64,000 nucleotides of DNA from an uncultured Spirochaetia bacterium (GTDB lineage Bacteria > Spirochaetota > Spirochaetia > SZUA-6 > Bin103). Shown here one piece after another: positions 28,558-38,167 of this stretch; the first letter of the stretch is position 1, and every line of letters starts with the position of its first letter. The stretch is taken from contig CATQHW010000002.1 in the NCBI GenBank assembly GCA_958296075.1, positions 310,001 through 374,000 of the forward strand, in the 5' to 3' direction. The translations under genes were made by a program, and so were the position numbers. The notes beneath the pieces were generated by a model. That model ran no database searches. It saw nothing but the letters and a program-made list of their open reading frames with translations, and was not told the DNA's origin.

Positions 28558-29790
28558 ATGAGGATCGGATCGACCGTGACCAGCCTGCTGCTGGCCGCCG
28601 GCCTGCTGGCAGCCGGGGTGGCCGGCGCCGATGGCCATCAGGACGGGGCGGCGCCGCTGCGGATGGGGCTGCTGCTGAACTTCAGCGATGACGCCGGAGA
28701 CGAGGACCTGCGGAAGGCGTTCGACTTGGCGGTGGAGCACCTGAACGCCGGAGGCGGCGTGCTCGGACAACCGGTGGAGGTAGTGACGGGCGATCCCACG
28801 TTGGACCCCGCCGCGGCGGTGGTCGCAGCGCGCCGCCTGGTCGAGGAGGAGGGCGTTCACGTCCTGGTCGGCCCCGGCACCAGCGGCACCTCCATCCCGG
28901 TCGCGGAGCAGGTGAGCGGTCCGGCCGGCATTCCCACCATCAGCCCGGCCGCCACCTCGCCGGTGCTGGCGGCGGTCGCAGACCGCGACTTCCTGTTCCG
29001 CACCGCCCTGTCCGACAGCGCGCAGGGACCGATCCTGGCGCGCGTCACTCGCGAGCGGGGATTCGACAACGTCGCCCTGATCTACTACGACGATCCCTGG
29101 GGGCAGGGCTTGGCCGAAGCGTTCGTTGCCGCCTGGACCGGGACGCTCACCGTCGTATCGATCGCTCCGGGGCAGACGACCTACCTGACCGAACTGCGGC
29201 GGAGCGCGGCGGCGGGCGCGCAGGCGCTGGTCGTCGTCGCCTTCGAGGCCGAAGGGGTGACCGTCGTGCGGGAGGCGATCGAGCACGATCTGTATGACCG
29301 GTTCGTCTTCAGCGACGCGCTGAAGAGCCTGGAGGTGGCGCAGCAGATCGGCGTCGAGCAGGTGGCCGGCACGTACGGCGTGGCCGGCGCGGCGGTCACC
29401 GGCAGCGCCGCTTCGACCGCGTGGAAGGCGGCCTACCGGGAGCGGTACGGCGAGTTGCCGGTGTTGGCCTACGTCAAGGAGACCTACGACGCCGCCATCG
29501 CCCTGGCCCTGGCCGCGCAGGCGGCCGGCAGCACCGGCGGCGCGGCGATCCGCGACCGGTTGCGCGCCGTGGGCAGCGCCCCGGGCACGGTGGTGACCGC
29601 CGGGCCGGACGGGGTCGCCGAGGCGCTGCGCATCCTGGCGGCCGGCGGAGCGGTCGACTACGACGGCGCCGCCGCCACGCTGGACTGGGACGCGAACGGC
29701 GACCTGCGCCGCGGCCACGTCGGCGTCTGGCGCTTCACTGCCGACGGCCGGATCGAAGACCTGGAGGCCGTACCGTTCGGCTACGAGTAG
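28558..29790 (+). CDS. ABC transporter substrate-binding protein, branched-chain amino acid (LivJ) type
   Basis: A 410-residue periplasmic-binding protein of type I fold. The signal peptide is SLLLAAGLLAAGVAGADG; the mature protein opens with LRMGLLLNFSD and shows FDLAVEHLNAGGGVLGQPVEVV and VGPGTSGTSIPVAEQV, typical of leucine/isoleucine/valine-binding proteins. GGAGGTGAGG precedes the ATG. No permease or ATPase genes of an ABC importer are nearby. It is the only gene in this stretch on the + strand and lies between two genes of a predicted defence operon, so it looks inserted rather than functionally linked. Confidence 0.85.
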   Translation: MRIGSTVTSLLLAAGLLAAGVAGADGHQDGAAPLRMGLLLNFSDDAGDEDLRKAFDLAVEHLNAGGGVLGQPVEVVTGDPTLDPAAAVVAARRLVEEEGVHVLVGPGTSGTSIPVAEQVSGPAGIPTISPAATSPVLAAVADRDFLFRTALSDSAQGPILARVTRERGFDNVALIYYDDPWGQGLAEAFVAAWTGTLTVVSIAPGQTTYLTELRRSAAAGAQALVVVAFEAEGVTVVREAIEHDLYDRFVFSDALKSLEVAQQIGVEQVAGTYGVAGAAVTGSAASTAWKAAYRERYGELPVLAYVKETYDAAIALALAAQAAGSTGGAAIRDRLRAVGSAPGTVVTAGPDGVAEALRILAAGGAVDYDGAAATLDWDANGDLRRGHVGVWRFTADGRIEDLEAVPFGYE

Positions 29791-29850
29791 CCGGCGTCAC
29801 CTCCGCTGCGATTCAAAGGGATCGCGAGTTCACGCGACGGGACCGTTCCA

Positions 29851-31410
29851 TCACAGGCGTCGCCAAGCGTTGATCTGTTCCGTCAGCCCCGCCAGCAACT
29901 CGGGAATGGCGTTCGCCTCCGCCTCCCGCTGGCCGACGATTCGAGCCAAGTCCGGGACCGTCCGATCGAGCTCGGCCGCGAACGACCCCACGGCGGCCTT
30001 CGCGGCGTCGCGCCGATGCACGGCTCCCGACGCGAGTCGCTCCAGGTCACGCAGCGTCCGCTCCAGGTCGGCCACGCTCAGGCCGAGCTTGGCCGCGTAG
30101 TCGTCCGGTCGCCGGCAGAGCCTGTCCCACAGCCATTGCTCCGGGGGAGCATCGCCCGGAAGGAACAGCGGTTGCACGTGGTGGCCGTACTCCTCGGCCG
30201 TCGCCTGCAACTTGGTCTCCAGGTCGCGGGAGTCGCCGTCCAGCACCAGGACGAAGTCGTTGAGCCTGCCGAACTTGCCCAGCGTCCGCACGTGCCCCGC
30301 GAATTCGTTGCGGCCCGCGTTCCTGCCGATGAGCACGTCCCCATGGAGCAATCCGAGCCGGACGTTGAGCACGTCCAACACGCCGCGGATCACGCCTTCC
30401 GCAACCTCGTCCTCGCAGAGGATCGAAAGTCGGTCTCGTGATTGCCCATACAGAGCCTTCTGCAACAGATCGCGGTAGAGGGGGACGAGCTGAACATGGC
30501 CGGTGATCTCATCGCGATCCAGGAAGATGCGTGCTTCCGGCGGCACGCTGTCCAGCACGACGGGGCTATGAGAAGCAACGATGATCTGCAGATTCTGTCG
30601 CAGCGCGCTGCGCTGCAATTCGAGCATGGTCTGCTGCTGCGTATAGGGGTGAAGCCCGGTGTCCACCTCGTCGACCAGGACCAGCGCGTTATCGAGACGG
30701 GAGATGTCCTTCGATATTCGCAAGATGCTGCGTTCTCCCGATGACATGTGAAACTCCGAGTAGCCCGTACGCGCGGAGTCGTCCAGCTCGGCGAAGAGCA
30801 GATCCCTCGTCGGTCGGTCGCTGATGATCGCCAGATTGCGGTAGCGCCAGGGCAGGATGCGATGCGCGAAGACCAGCAATTCGGGAGCGAGGGGTTGCGT
30901 GCGGATCGGCTGTCTGCCAAGTTGCAGGATGCTGCGCACTGCGGACGGGTTGGTGAGATTGGCCAGCGTGCGCAGGTATACCTGCCGCTCCGGCTGGCTG
31001 ACGCCCGTGCGCCCCAGGAAGCTGCGGTTCCAGGACCTGCTTCTCCTCCAAACCATGGAGAGACGATCACCTCGGTGGAGGTAGTGGAACTCCAGTTCTG
31101 ACTGCTGCACCGTGTCCGATGTCGCGTCCTGCTGGCGACTACCGAAGTTGGGGAACAGGCTGCTGGGCACGAACCTCCTCGGTCCGGAATCCGGAACGCG
31201 GTACGCGCAGGCACAGGCGAACAGGACGGTCGACTTGCCGGAGGCGTTGGGTCCCGCCAGTACGGAGACCGGATAATGGAAGCGAACCCGGAGGTCCTCA
31301 ATACCGCGCAGTTTCCTGATGCGAACTTCCGCTAGCGCATCGTCGCGGTCGTGGTTGTTCGCGCGCAGCGCGTCCCACACCCGGCGAAGCTCCTGATCGA
31401 TCAGCGCCAT
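29851..31410 (-). CDS. OLD-like AAA ATPase with C-terminal TOPRIM-type domain
   Basis: A 519-residue protein starting at MALIDQELRRVW. Residues about 35-60 read ADVRIRKLRGIEDL-type sequence followed by the SMC/ABC-type Walker A GPNASGKST; the signature MSSGERSILRI and Walker B ALVLVDEVDTGLHP come later. After residue about 320 the sequence LSILCEDEVAEGVI and VLVLDGDSRD resembles a TOPRIM nuclease core (acidic residue, then DxD). This is the architecture of OLD nucleases such as the P2 Old protein and GajA. It starts 46 bases after the stop of the DUF1156 methylase on the same strand, so it is probably cotranscribed with it. Confidence 0.75.
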   Translation of the reverse strand: MALIDQELRRVWDALRANNHDRDDALAEVRIRKLRGIEDLRVRFHYPVSVLAGPNASGKSTVLFACACAYRVPDSGPRRFVPSSLFPNFGSRQQDATSDTVQQSELEFHYLHRGDRLSMVWRRSRSWNRSFLGRTGVSQPERQVYLRTLANLTNPSAVRSILQLGRQPIRTQPLAPELLVFAHRILPWRYRNLAIISDRPTRDLLFAELDDSARTGYSEFHMSSGERSILRISKDISRLDNALVLVDEVDTGLHPYTQQQTMLELQRSALRQNLQIIVASHSPVVLDSVPPEARIFLDRDEITGHVQLVPLYRDLLQKALYGQSRDRLSILCEDEVAEGVIRGVLDVLNVRLGLLHGDVLIGRNAGRNEFAGHVRTLGKFGRLNDFVLVLDGDSRDLETKLQATAEEYGHHVQPLFLPGDAPPEQWLWDRLCRRPDDYAAKLGLSVADLERTLRDLERLASGAVHRRDAAKAAVGSFAAELDRTVPDLARIVGQREAEANAIPELLAGLTEQINAWRRL

Positions 31411-31456
31411 TTCGGTGCGGCACGTAAGGGACGCGATCCAGGTCGATGCGCAACAC

Positions 31457-34351
31457 TCACGAGATCGTCTCCGTTCCGTCGTCGTCGAATAACTCGACCT
31501 GATCCGGTCGAGCCTCCATCCTGGCGAGCCGAGCGATTTCGGGCCAGCTCCGTACGAGTCCGTTGTAGGACAGCGCTTCGGCGGCCCGCTTCTTGCGCTC
31601 GCACACCGTGTAGAGCCGGTAGCAAAGGTCGCGCGCAACATCGCCCCAGCCGCCGAGCCGGCGCACCAGTTCGGCAGCGGCCTGCTCGCCGCCGAACTCC
31701 AGCACGCGGATCAGGTGGTGGACCGCCTCCCAGGTCGTGAGACGGTCGTTTCCGGCGGGGTTCCAGTCGATCGGCAGCTCCTTCGGCCGCAGCAGCCGCA
31801 CCCGTCCCGCCGCAGCTCGCAGGATGCCCGCCTGCACCAACCCCGCCACACTGGTGTTCTTGGCCTTGGAGAGGGTCTCGGCGACGCCATAGTCGCCGGC
31901 GTCGAAGCCGTGTTGCTCGAACCACGCCAGCGCCCAGCGGCTGTCAGCGTCGAAGTCGCCCTCCTGCGCGGCGAGGATCTCGTCCAGGGCTTGGTTGATG
32001 AGAGCCAGCGCTTCCCCTACGGAGACGCGATTGCCGGTAGCGTCGAGCACCTTGGCGTAGCGGGTGTAGACCGCCATGCCCGGCCCGATGGCCGCCTGCG
32101 CGAGGTCCACTGGCGCGATGTTGCCTCGCTGCAGATGCGCCAGAGCCGACGGCAGTTCCGCCTTCAGAGCTTCGATGAAGTCTCGGCGCGTGGCGATGGG
32201 AGCGTCAGCGGCCCGCGGCCGGCACACCAGAACAACGTTGGAGGCGAGCGCATTCGATCCGATGCCGCGCATACGGTTGCTGAGTTCTGTACGCATCGGC
32301 CAAGTCCCGCTGACTCCGAAGCCGGCACCGATCAAGGCGTCGAGAAACGTTTCCCAGCCGGTACTGACGACGCCGCGATCGTCACTGCTTTCCGACTGCT
32401 TGAACGCGTAATAGATCGTCGCCGGAAAGCCGGGATGTGCCCGGGAAGCCAGCCGCGCCATTGCTCGCGCCATGCCGCTCATGAAAAACGCTTCGGCCTT
32501 GGCCTTGGTGCCGTGACGATAGGGAGTAGCGACCAACTCCTCCGCCTTTGGGACCACCATCGTGACGAACAAGCCTGGAAAGATCGATCTCAGCGAGCGC
32601 CGCAGCCAGACGTAGAAGAAATCGGAGAGGTCAGCGTAGCCGATGTTGTCGTAATACGGAGGATCGGTGGATAAGACCTTGGATAACGAGATTTTTTGAG
32701 TGCCGGCATCCGCCTGTACACTTTCACCAAGCTCCCATTGACCGATGTTAGGAATCGACTGAATCGTCCAATCAAACAGGTTGTCGAAGCCACCGCCTTT
32801 CCCGCTAAACGGATTCGCTTCCGGATAGTCCCATCCCATAGGAATAGCTTGACGGCCAAACAAATTACTTAGCTGTTGATTCTTGTTTTGCCACCGACCC
32901 AAAGCGGTATAGTAATCAGCGAGGCGATCGATTGCCAATGCCATATAGACGGATACACCCTCGGCGTAAGCAGTAGCTCCGGTGCCGCCAGTGTGAAGAG
33001 GCTTGCCATCGTCGGGGCACTCGGCGGCGATGGCGTCTTGCCGGATGCGGTCTCGCGCCTCGATCACCAAGTCGGAGAACGTATTCAGCGCGACGAGCTG
33101 CCGAGCGGTAAACAGGTCGCTCCATGTTTTCATGCCGTAACCGCCGACACGAAAACCGAGCGCCTGCTGGAAAAACTCTACGTCCGGAGTCCATTCCGGC
33201 CGCAACTCCCGAGCAACGGCCTCATGTTCGACCGTCGGCGGCAAGTAAACTCGGCCGCGGTCGCCCTGCGCGACGACGGCCATCAGCCGCGCCCCCATGC
33301 GCCCGGCCATGCCTTCCGCCCTGACGTACGCCGGTTCGATCGGCGTCCCGGACATCAGACAGCGGAAGTTGGCGCCGCGCGCCAGCTTGGTGCCGGCCTT
33401 CGCACCTTCCGGCGGCGCGCCGACCTTGACCGTGAACCGGTAGCCGTCCGTATCGACCACCGGTTCGACGTACGCTTCCTTTCCTTTCTTGGTCGACAGC
33501 ATGAACGTCGACGCCAGCGGCACCTCCACCGCCGCGAACGCCGGGTTCGGGCTCTTCACCGTGCGCGCCCACAACCACGCGATCACGGTCAGCTCCCGCC
33601 CCGCGTAGCGCCTCAGGTCCGGGCGCTCCCGCACCATCTCGTCGGTGACCGCGACCTTGGGATACAGATGCCCGATGCGCCGCTCCGCTTCGTCCCGCAT
33701 CCAGCGCCCGTAGTAGCGCACGTCCTCCGCCAGCCCGCGCGCGCCGGTCCACTCCCCGGACACCAGCTCGCCTTCCGACCGCGCCTGCGGGTTCACCGGC
33801 GGGCGGCCGGCGAACTTCGGCGGTATCTCGATCATCGCCTTGTTGATCAGCACGGCTACCGGGTTCAGGTCGCTGGCGTGCGCCTCCAGGCCAAGCCGCT
33901 GCGCCTCCAGCGGCAGCGCGCCGCCGCCGGCGAACGGGTCGTGAAACGCCGGCAGGCGCTCCGGGTCGAACAGTTCGGCCGCGCGCGGATGGCCGGCGTG
34001 GTCGGCGCAGGTACGCCGCCAGCTTGCGCGGATCTCGTCACGCGCCGCCTGCAGCACCTCCTCGTTGGTGGTGTTCTCCCACTTGACCATCTCTTCGATG
34101 AGATCGAACAACCGCTCGCGCTCCCGGTCCTGCTCCTGCTCGGTGGGGAACAGCTCGGGCTGACTCGCCGGGTCGTCGACCATCTGCGCGAAGATCACGG
34201 CCCGCGCGGCGGCCAGCGGACGCCGCGCCCACCAGAGATGGAGCGTGCTCGGGTGGCCGTGGCGGATCGACTTCTCGCGCGCGGCGGCGGCGTTGATGGC
34301 GTCGAGCGGCAGCGCCACCTCGATCAGCTTCTTGCGGTGACGGTGGGTCAT
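31457..34351 (-). CDS. DUF1156 adenine-specific DNA methyltransferase
   Basis: A 964-residue N6-adenine methyltransferase of the COG1743 type. It begins with KLIEVALPLDAINAAAAREKSIRHGHPSTLHLWWARRPLAAARAV-type sequence, the DUF1156 hallmark (key residues HPSTLHLWWARRP). The SAM-binding motif I is DPFAGGGALPLEA near residue 135 and the catalytic motif IV is STDPPYYDNIGYADLSDFF near residue 560. Such enzymes mark host DNA in BREX- and DISARM-like systems. The start is the ATG at 34351, 23 bases after the NYN gene ends. Confidence 0.85.
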   Translation of the reverse strand: MTHRHRKKLIEVALPLDAINAAAAREKSIRHGHPSTLHLWWARRPLAAARAVIFAQMVDDPASQPELFPTEQEQDRERERLFDLIEEMVKWENTTNEEVLQAARDEIRASWRRTCADHAGHPRAAELFDPERLPAFHDPFAGGGALPLEAQRLGLEAHASDLNPVAVLINKAMIEIPPKFAGRPPVNPQARSEGELVSGEWTGARGLAEDVRYYGRWMRDEAERRIGHLYPKVAVTDEMVRERPDLRRYAGRELTVIAWLWARTVKSPNPAFAAVEVPLASTFMLSTKKGKEAYVEPVVDTDGYRFTVKVGAPPEGAKAGTKLARGANFRCLMSGTPIEPAYVRAEGMAGRMGARLMAVVAQGDRGRVYLPPTVEHEAVARELRPEWTPDVEFFQQALGFRVGGYGMKTWSDLFTARQLVALNTFSDLVIEARDRIRQDAIAAECPDDGKPLHTGGTGATAYAEGVSVYMALAIDRLADYYTALGRWQNKNQQLSNLFGRQAIPMGWDYPEANPFSGKGGGFDNLFDWTIQSIPNIGQWELGESVQADAGTQKISLSKVLSTDPPYYDNIGYADLSDFFYVWLRRSLRSIFPGLFVTMVVPKAEELVATPYRHGTKAKAEAFFMSGMARAMARLASRAHPGFPATIYYAFKQSESSDDRGVVSTGWETFLDALIGAGFGVSGTWPMRTELSNRMRGIGSNALASNVVLVCRPRAADAPIATRRDFIEALKAELPSALAHLQRGNIAPVDLAQAAIGPGMAVYTRYAKVLDATGNRVSVGEALALINQALDEILAAQEGDFDADSRWALAWFEQHGFDAGDYGVAETLSKAKNTSVAGLVQAGILRAAAGRVRLLRPKELPIDWNPAGNDRLTTWEAVHHLIRVLEFGGEQAAAELVRRLGGWGDVARDLCYRLYTVCERKKRAAEALSYNGLVRSWPEIARLARMEARPDQVELFDDDGTETIS

Positions 34352-34374
34352 GTCTTCACCGGCAACCAACGTCG

Positions 34375-34980
34375 TCACGCCGTCGGCCGCCGTGACAGGT
34401 CCAACTCGGCCGGGTCGCGGGCGAAGGCGATCTCGAATCCGGGTCGAGACGGCTCCATGAAGGTGATCGAATCGTAGAAGTCGTCCAGGGCAACGAACGC
34501 GCCGTTCTCCTCGGCCCACCGGCGCATCCGCTGGTTGCAGGAGTGCGCCCACGACAGTATCTCCACCCGCCAGCCGCGCTTATGCATGCGCTGCAACGTA
34601 CTGTGGAAGCCGGCTCCCTCGAGATAGCCGGCGCCGGTCAGGAGCACCGCGACGCCGGGATCGCCATTGTAGTCGAGTGCATCTTCGAGCATGCGCAACT
34701 GGAGCAATCGGTCCGGCAATGTCCTGTTCGCCCTGCACCGGGCCGCCGCGATCGAACAGCTTCACTTCTACACCGCTGCTTTCCATCCGGTTCCATAACT
34801 GCCGCATTTCCGGCGGTATGGAACCAACGGCGACGGCTCGTTCGAGCGGTCGGTCGGCATGCGCCAGGCGGAGGATGTTTTCGAAGTGTACGCGAACACG
34901 ATAACGGGTGTCGGGACCCTCGTTACGTTCCTCCGCGAAGCGCTGTTCGAGTTGTCCCAGTAGACAAAGACTCGGTTCAT
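34375..34980 (-). CDS. NYN-domain (PIN-like) nuclease family protein, two frame breaks
   Basis: Read in three frames the product is about 200 residues. It starts MNRVFVYWDNSN, the acidic opening motif of NYN/LabA-like PIN-fold proteins (Asp in WDNSN). The frame shifts near 34950 to VRVHFENILRLAHADRPLERAVAVGSIPPEMRQLW and near 34710 to GVAVLLTGAGYLEGAGFHSTLQRMHKRGWRVEILSW, which matches the later NYN region. Proteins of this fold usually cut RNA or DNA in a metal-dependent way. It lies directly upstream of the DUF1156 methylase on the same strand. The breaks may be sequence errors. Confidence 0.6.
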
Positions 34981-35063
34981 GCCGACTCGTCTCCTTTTCA
35001 CGCGATCTCCACCGAACAGTACCGCAGTTAATTTTGCGAGGCAGGTACGCAGGCCAGGCATCG

Positions 35064-35639
35064 TCAACCAAGGTGCCGCGGCCGCCAGCGGTTGAGCCGT
35101 TCGTTCACTTCGGGTCGCGGCAGCCTGCACCGTGGATGATCACTGATCGCCTTGAGCGCGGAGTATAGCGCAAAGGGATCGCTGATGCCGGCCTCCATCA
35201 TCTGATCGAGTACCCACAGCAGACCGTGACATGCGGCGCCTTCCGAGTTCGCCAGATTCCGCAGCACTCTGTCGCCGGTCAGCAGCGACCAATCGTTTTG
35301 TACCGCGAGAGCAAGGGCGAATGCGTCGACAAGCGACAGGGTCGGCCGCCGGCGTCGGTAGGCCAGCGCCCGGGCCACGCCGTTCCCTTCCAATTCCACC
35401 ACGCGGAGCCCGTGCGCAAGCGAATCATCGCCTCCGTGCGGCCGCAACTCGCGTTCGTACAGCAGATCCGGGACCACCAGTTCGAACGAAAGACGGAATA
35501 CGGCTCCCATCAGTGAACCACGTTCCAAATCGATCAACACCGAAGTATCGGAGACGCAGACACACGGACGCTCAGGGTGTTCGGACTGCAACGGTTCGGA
35601 AGCCTGCTTATTGCCGTGGGGGCTGCTCCATCCGCCCAT
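35064..35639 (-). CDS. PIN-domain protein, candidate toxin
   Basis: About 160-190 residues. The first acidic residue lies in CVSDTSVLIDLERG, and later acidic residues in LSLVDAFALALAVQNDWSLLTGDRVLRNLA, the arrangement of VapC-like PIN RNases. The gene overlaps the 3' end of the XRE-ImmA gene by 32 bases on the same strand, so the two are coupled; the pair has the layout of a regulator-antitoxin followed by a toxin. The exact start is uncertain because the segment before CVSDTS is not part of the fold. Confidence 0.65.
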   Translation of the reverse strand: MGGWSSPHGNKQASEPLQSEHPERPCVCVSDTSVLIDLERGSLMGAVFRLSFELVVPDLLYERELRPHGGDDSLAHGLRVVELEGNGVARALAYRRRRPTLSLVDAFALALAVQNDWSLLTGDRVLRNLANSEGAACHGLLWVLDQMMEAGISDPFALYSALKAISDHPRCRLPRPEVNERLNRWRPRHLG

Positions 35640-36720
35640 GCACCTCGCGAACCGACATACCCAGCAGTTCCGCCGCTTTGGCGTCGGAGATCACGTTTTC
35701 CGCCACGGCGCGAGAGCAGAGGCGCTCGAAGCGTGACGGTCGCTCTGGATCGAGCGACTCGGGCTCCCAGTACGGAGGACTCCGCCAGCCAAACCTGGAC
35801 ATTTCCCGAAACAGCCTCCCGAACAAGGCATCGTTGATGATCCCGAGGTCCCGGCACCGGTATACGAGAGACTGCACGCTCACGCCGAAGAGCCGCTTCA
35901 GGCTGAACAGTTCGTTCCAGCCGATAGACGTTCGCCGTTTGCCGATCTCCATGCGCAGGACGTCGGCCGGCATGAGGAACGCGCCGGCGAAGCGCTGGGC
36001 TGCCCGCTCAGGGTCAGCATTGGTGTTGGCGTCGACATCCAGGACCAAGTGCCCCAATTCGTGTGTCAACGTGAAACGTTGGCGTTCGCCGGTGTGCTTG
36101 CGGTTTACAACTATGACGGATGCGACCCGGTTTCCGCCACGCCGGGCGTACGCGGTCAAGCCGCCGATGGTACTCAGGTCGAACCCAAGGACCTTGATTC
36201 CGGACTCCTCCAGAAGCTCGACCATGCTCGGGATCGGGTTGCGCCCGAGATCCCAGTGAGTGCGCAGGCTGAGTGCCGCGTGGTCCACTGCCGCAAGGTC
36301 GCCGCCCACCGGGTAGGGCGCCTCCCGAGGCTTGTCCCACTCCACGCTCGGCAGTGCAAGTAGTTCCTCCACAGCAAGATAACGTTCCAGCAAGTCCACG
36401 ACCCGCGCCTGCACGTGGCGTTCCTCCCGTTTCCGCGAGATCGCCTTCTTCCTGAACTCCACCGCCTCAAGCACGAGGTCCTGATCGCTGACCAAGTACT
36501 CGACGGAGACGCCCAGGGCCTCCGCCAGTGCAATGAGCACGCCGGAGCTCGGCATCGACTCGTCGCGTTCGTACTTGCCGATCGCCTGAGCCGTCACGCG
36601 GCGGCCGATCCGTCCCTCCAGGGCTCGGAGAGACAGGCCGGCCGCAGACCGTGCCAGCTTGAGCCGGTTGCCGATCAACGGCAAGGAGCCCTCCGCACTG
36701 GCTCTGGGCATGGTTGACAT
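35608..36720 (-). CDS. XRE-type HTH regulator fused to an ImmA/IrrE zinc metallopeptidase
   Basis: About 370 residues. Residues about 15-75 are an XRE helix-turn-helix (NRLKLARSAAGLSLRALEGRI, then YERDESMPSSGVLIALAEALGV). The C-terminal half is a COG2856 peptidase with HExxH in FTLTHELGHLVLDV and a downstream Glu region (AAQRFAGAFLMPADVL). Such proteases inactivate repressors on cue in mobile elements, in DNA-damage circuits and in some CBASS operons (the CapH/CapP pair). I chose the ATG at 36720; ATG 36711 is an alternative. It is transcribed divergently from the CBASS operon, whose promoter overlaps this start codon. Confidence 0.75.
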   Translation of the reverse strand: MSTMPRASAEGSLPLIGNRLKLARSAAGLSLRALEGRIGRRVTAQAIGKYERDESMPSSGVLIALAEALGVSVEYLVSDQDLVLEAVEFRKKAISRKREERHVQARVVDLLERYLAVEELLALPSVEWDKPREAPYPVGGDLAAVDHAALSLRTHWDLGRNPIPSMVELLEESGIKVLGFDLSTIGGLTAYARRGGNRVASVIVVNRKHTGERQRFTLTHELGHLVLDVDANTNADPERAAQRFAGAFLMPADVLRMEIGKRRTSIGWNELFSLKRLFGVSVQSLVYRCRDLGIINDALFGRLFREMSRFGWRSPPYWEPESLDPERPSRFERLCSRAVAENVISDAKAAELLGMSVREVHGRMEQPPRQ

Positions 36721-36743
36721 ATCATGACCATAAACCATATACT
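36714..36743 (+). promoter_or_regulatory. Near-consensus sigma70 promoter of the CBASS operon with operator-like repeat
   Basis: TTGACA (36714-36719), 18-base spacer, TATACT (36738-36743), pointing at the CD-NTase gene. The spacer contains a 7-bp tandem repeat, accataa and accatat (36727-36740). The -35 box overlaps the start codon of the divergent XRE-ImmA gene, so one bound regulator could control both directions. It is AT-rich against a GC-rich genome. Confidence 0.65.
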
Positions 36744-36850
36744 GTAAATCGTGCCGGTAGCACAAGTCGCCGTCGCCCACCGTTGCGCGACCGCCACTGT
36801 TGAAAAGAGGTAATCATGCGAACTCATGCCAAGTCTCAAGGAGACGACAA

Positions 36851-38167
36851 ATGACGAATATATCGAAAGATACCAAAGTAGCCCGTTATCCGAGGAGCTT
36901 CGACACCGCGGCACCGTATCAAGAGATGACACCGGTCGACCGCCTTCTGAGCGACATCATGATCCACATTCAACTCAGCCAAACAGATTACCACAAGGCC
37001 GTACACCGGTACGAGACCATCGAGAGGTGGATTGATCGTCCGGGCAGCCCCCTGCGCGGCCTTGTAGAGTTGTTCTACCCGCAAGGGTCGATGGCCATCG
37101 GCGCGACCATCGCAGCGAGGGGTACGGATGAGTTCGACCTCGACGCGGTGGCGCAACTGGCGTTGCATGCGACTGTTTCGCCGTCCGCAGCCCTAAACAT
37201 GCTGTATCACGCGATCAGAGGCGATTCAGGATCTCGATATCACACGATGACAAGGCGACGAACTCGATGCGTCACCGTCGAGTATCAGGATGGCATGCAC
37301 ATCGACTTCACGCCGACGATCCGCCGGCCGGGCACGCCGGAACGCGAAAGCTGGATATTTCATGACCAGTGGGGAGCACCCGATGAGGCTTCAATGCGGC
37401 TCATCGCCAACCCATACGGCTTCGCCAAGTGGTTCATGGAACGCCCGGCGGTAGATGCCCCGTTTGCCGCGCTCCACATGGCACGGATCTTGGAGTACGA
37501 ACGGATGCAGTTCGCTCGAGCGGATACTGAACCGGTCCCGGCTCAGGAGCCGCCAGCTGCGAAATCGACGACCACGATCGCGGTACAGCTCCTGAAGCGA
37601 TGGCGAAACGTTCAGTACGAGCCACGAATCGGACGGCGTCCGCCGTCGATAGTGATCGCTAAGCTAGTTGCGGACGCCCCCGCAAATCACACGAACGGAC
37701 TCGTTGAGGAAATGGTAATACAGGCACACCGCTTGCGAAAGATATTTCAAGAAGCACACGACGAACGGGCACTGATCAACGTCTCAAACCCCGTTTGCGC
37801 TCAAGACGTTCTGACCGACCAATGGCCACGTTCTCTGGCCGAGCAAGAGACTTTTCTCAATGATCTGGTCGCGTTAGTAGCAATGCTGCAAACACTTCAG
37901 GCCGGATGTGATCTTGCGGTAATGAAGACGATCATGAAGGAGTTGTTTGGGGAGGACCCGACGACGCGCGTGTTCTCAAACTACAATCAAAGCATCGGAT
38001 CGACGGTAAAAGGTGGGAGCCGGCACATGCCGAAGAGCGGAGGGTTGGTTGTCCCCTCGAGACCGACCAACGGTGTGGACGCTGGGGCCGCGGCTATTGC
38101 TGGAACCGTGGGGACCCCCAAACACAAATTCTATGGAGCTGAAGGGCCATCAGGACCGGAACGATGA
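36851..38167 (+). CDS. CBASS CD-NTase (cGAS/DncV-like cyclic oligonucleotide synthase)
   Basis: A 438-residue nucleotidyltransferase. The catalytic core is seen as FYPQGSMAIGATIAARGTDEFDLDAV: Gly79-Ser80 and the metal-binding Asp96-x-Asp98, with a third Asp in MHIDFTPTI (Asp152). On phage infection such enzymes make cyclic di- or trinucleotides that switch on an effector. The C-terminal tail ends in FYGAEGPSGPER. The next gene, overlapping by four bases, encodes an E2-like protein that probably conjugates the CD-NTase C-terminus to targets; the third encodes the effector. Base composition is clearly AT-richer than the flanks, a sign of transfer. Confidence 0.85.
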   Translation: MTNISKDTKVARYPRSFDTAAPYQEMTPVDRLLSDIMIHIQLSQTDYHKAVHRYETIERWIDRPGSPLRGLVELFYPQGSMAIGATIAARGTDEFDLDAVAQLALHATVSPSAALNMLYHAIRGDSGSRYHTMTRRRTRCVTVEYQDGMHIDFTPTIRRPGTPERESWIFHDQWGAPDEASMRLIANPYGFAKWFMERPAVDAPFAALHMARILEYERMQFARADTEPVPAQEPPAAKSTTTIAVQLLKRWRNVQYEPRIGRRPPSIVIAKLVADAPANHTNGLVEEMVIQAHRLRKIFQEAHDERALINVSNPVCAQDVLTDQWPRSLAEQETFLNDLVALVAMLQTLQAGCDLAVMKTIMKELFGEDPTTRVFSNYNQSIGSTVKGGSRHMPKSGGLVVPSRPTNGVDAGAAAIAGTVGTPKHKFYGAEGPSGPER

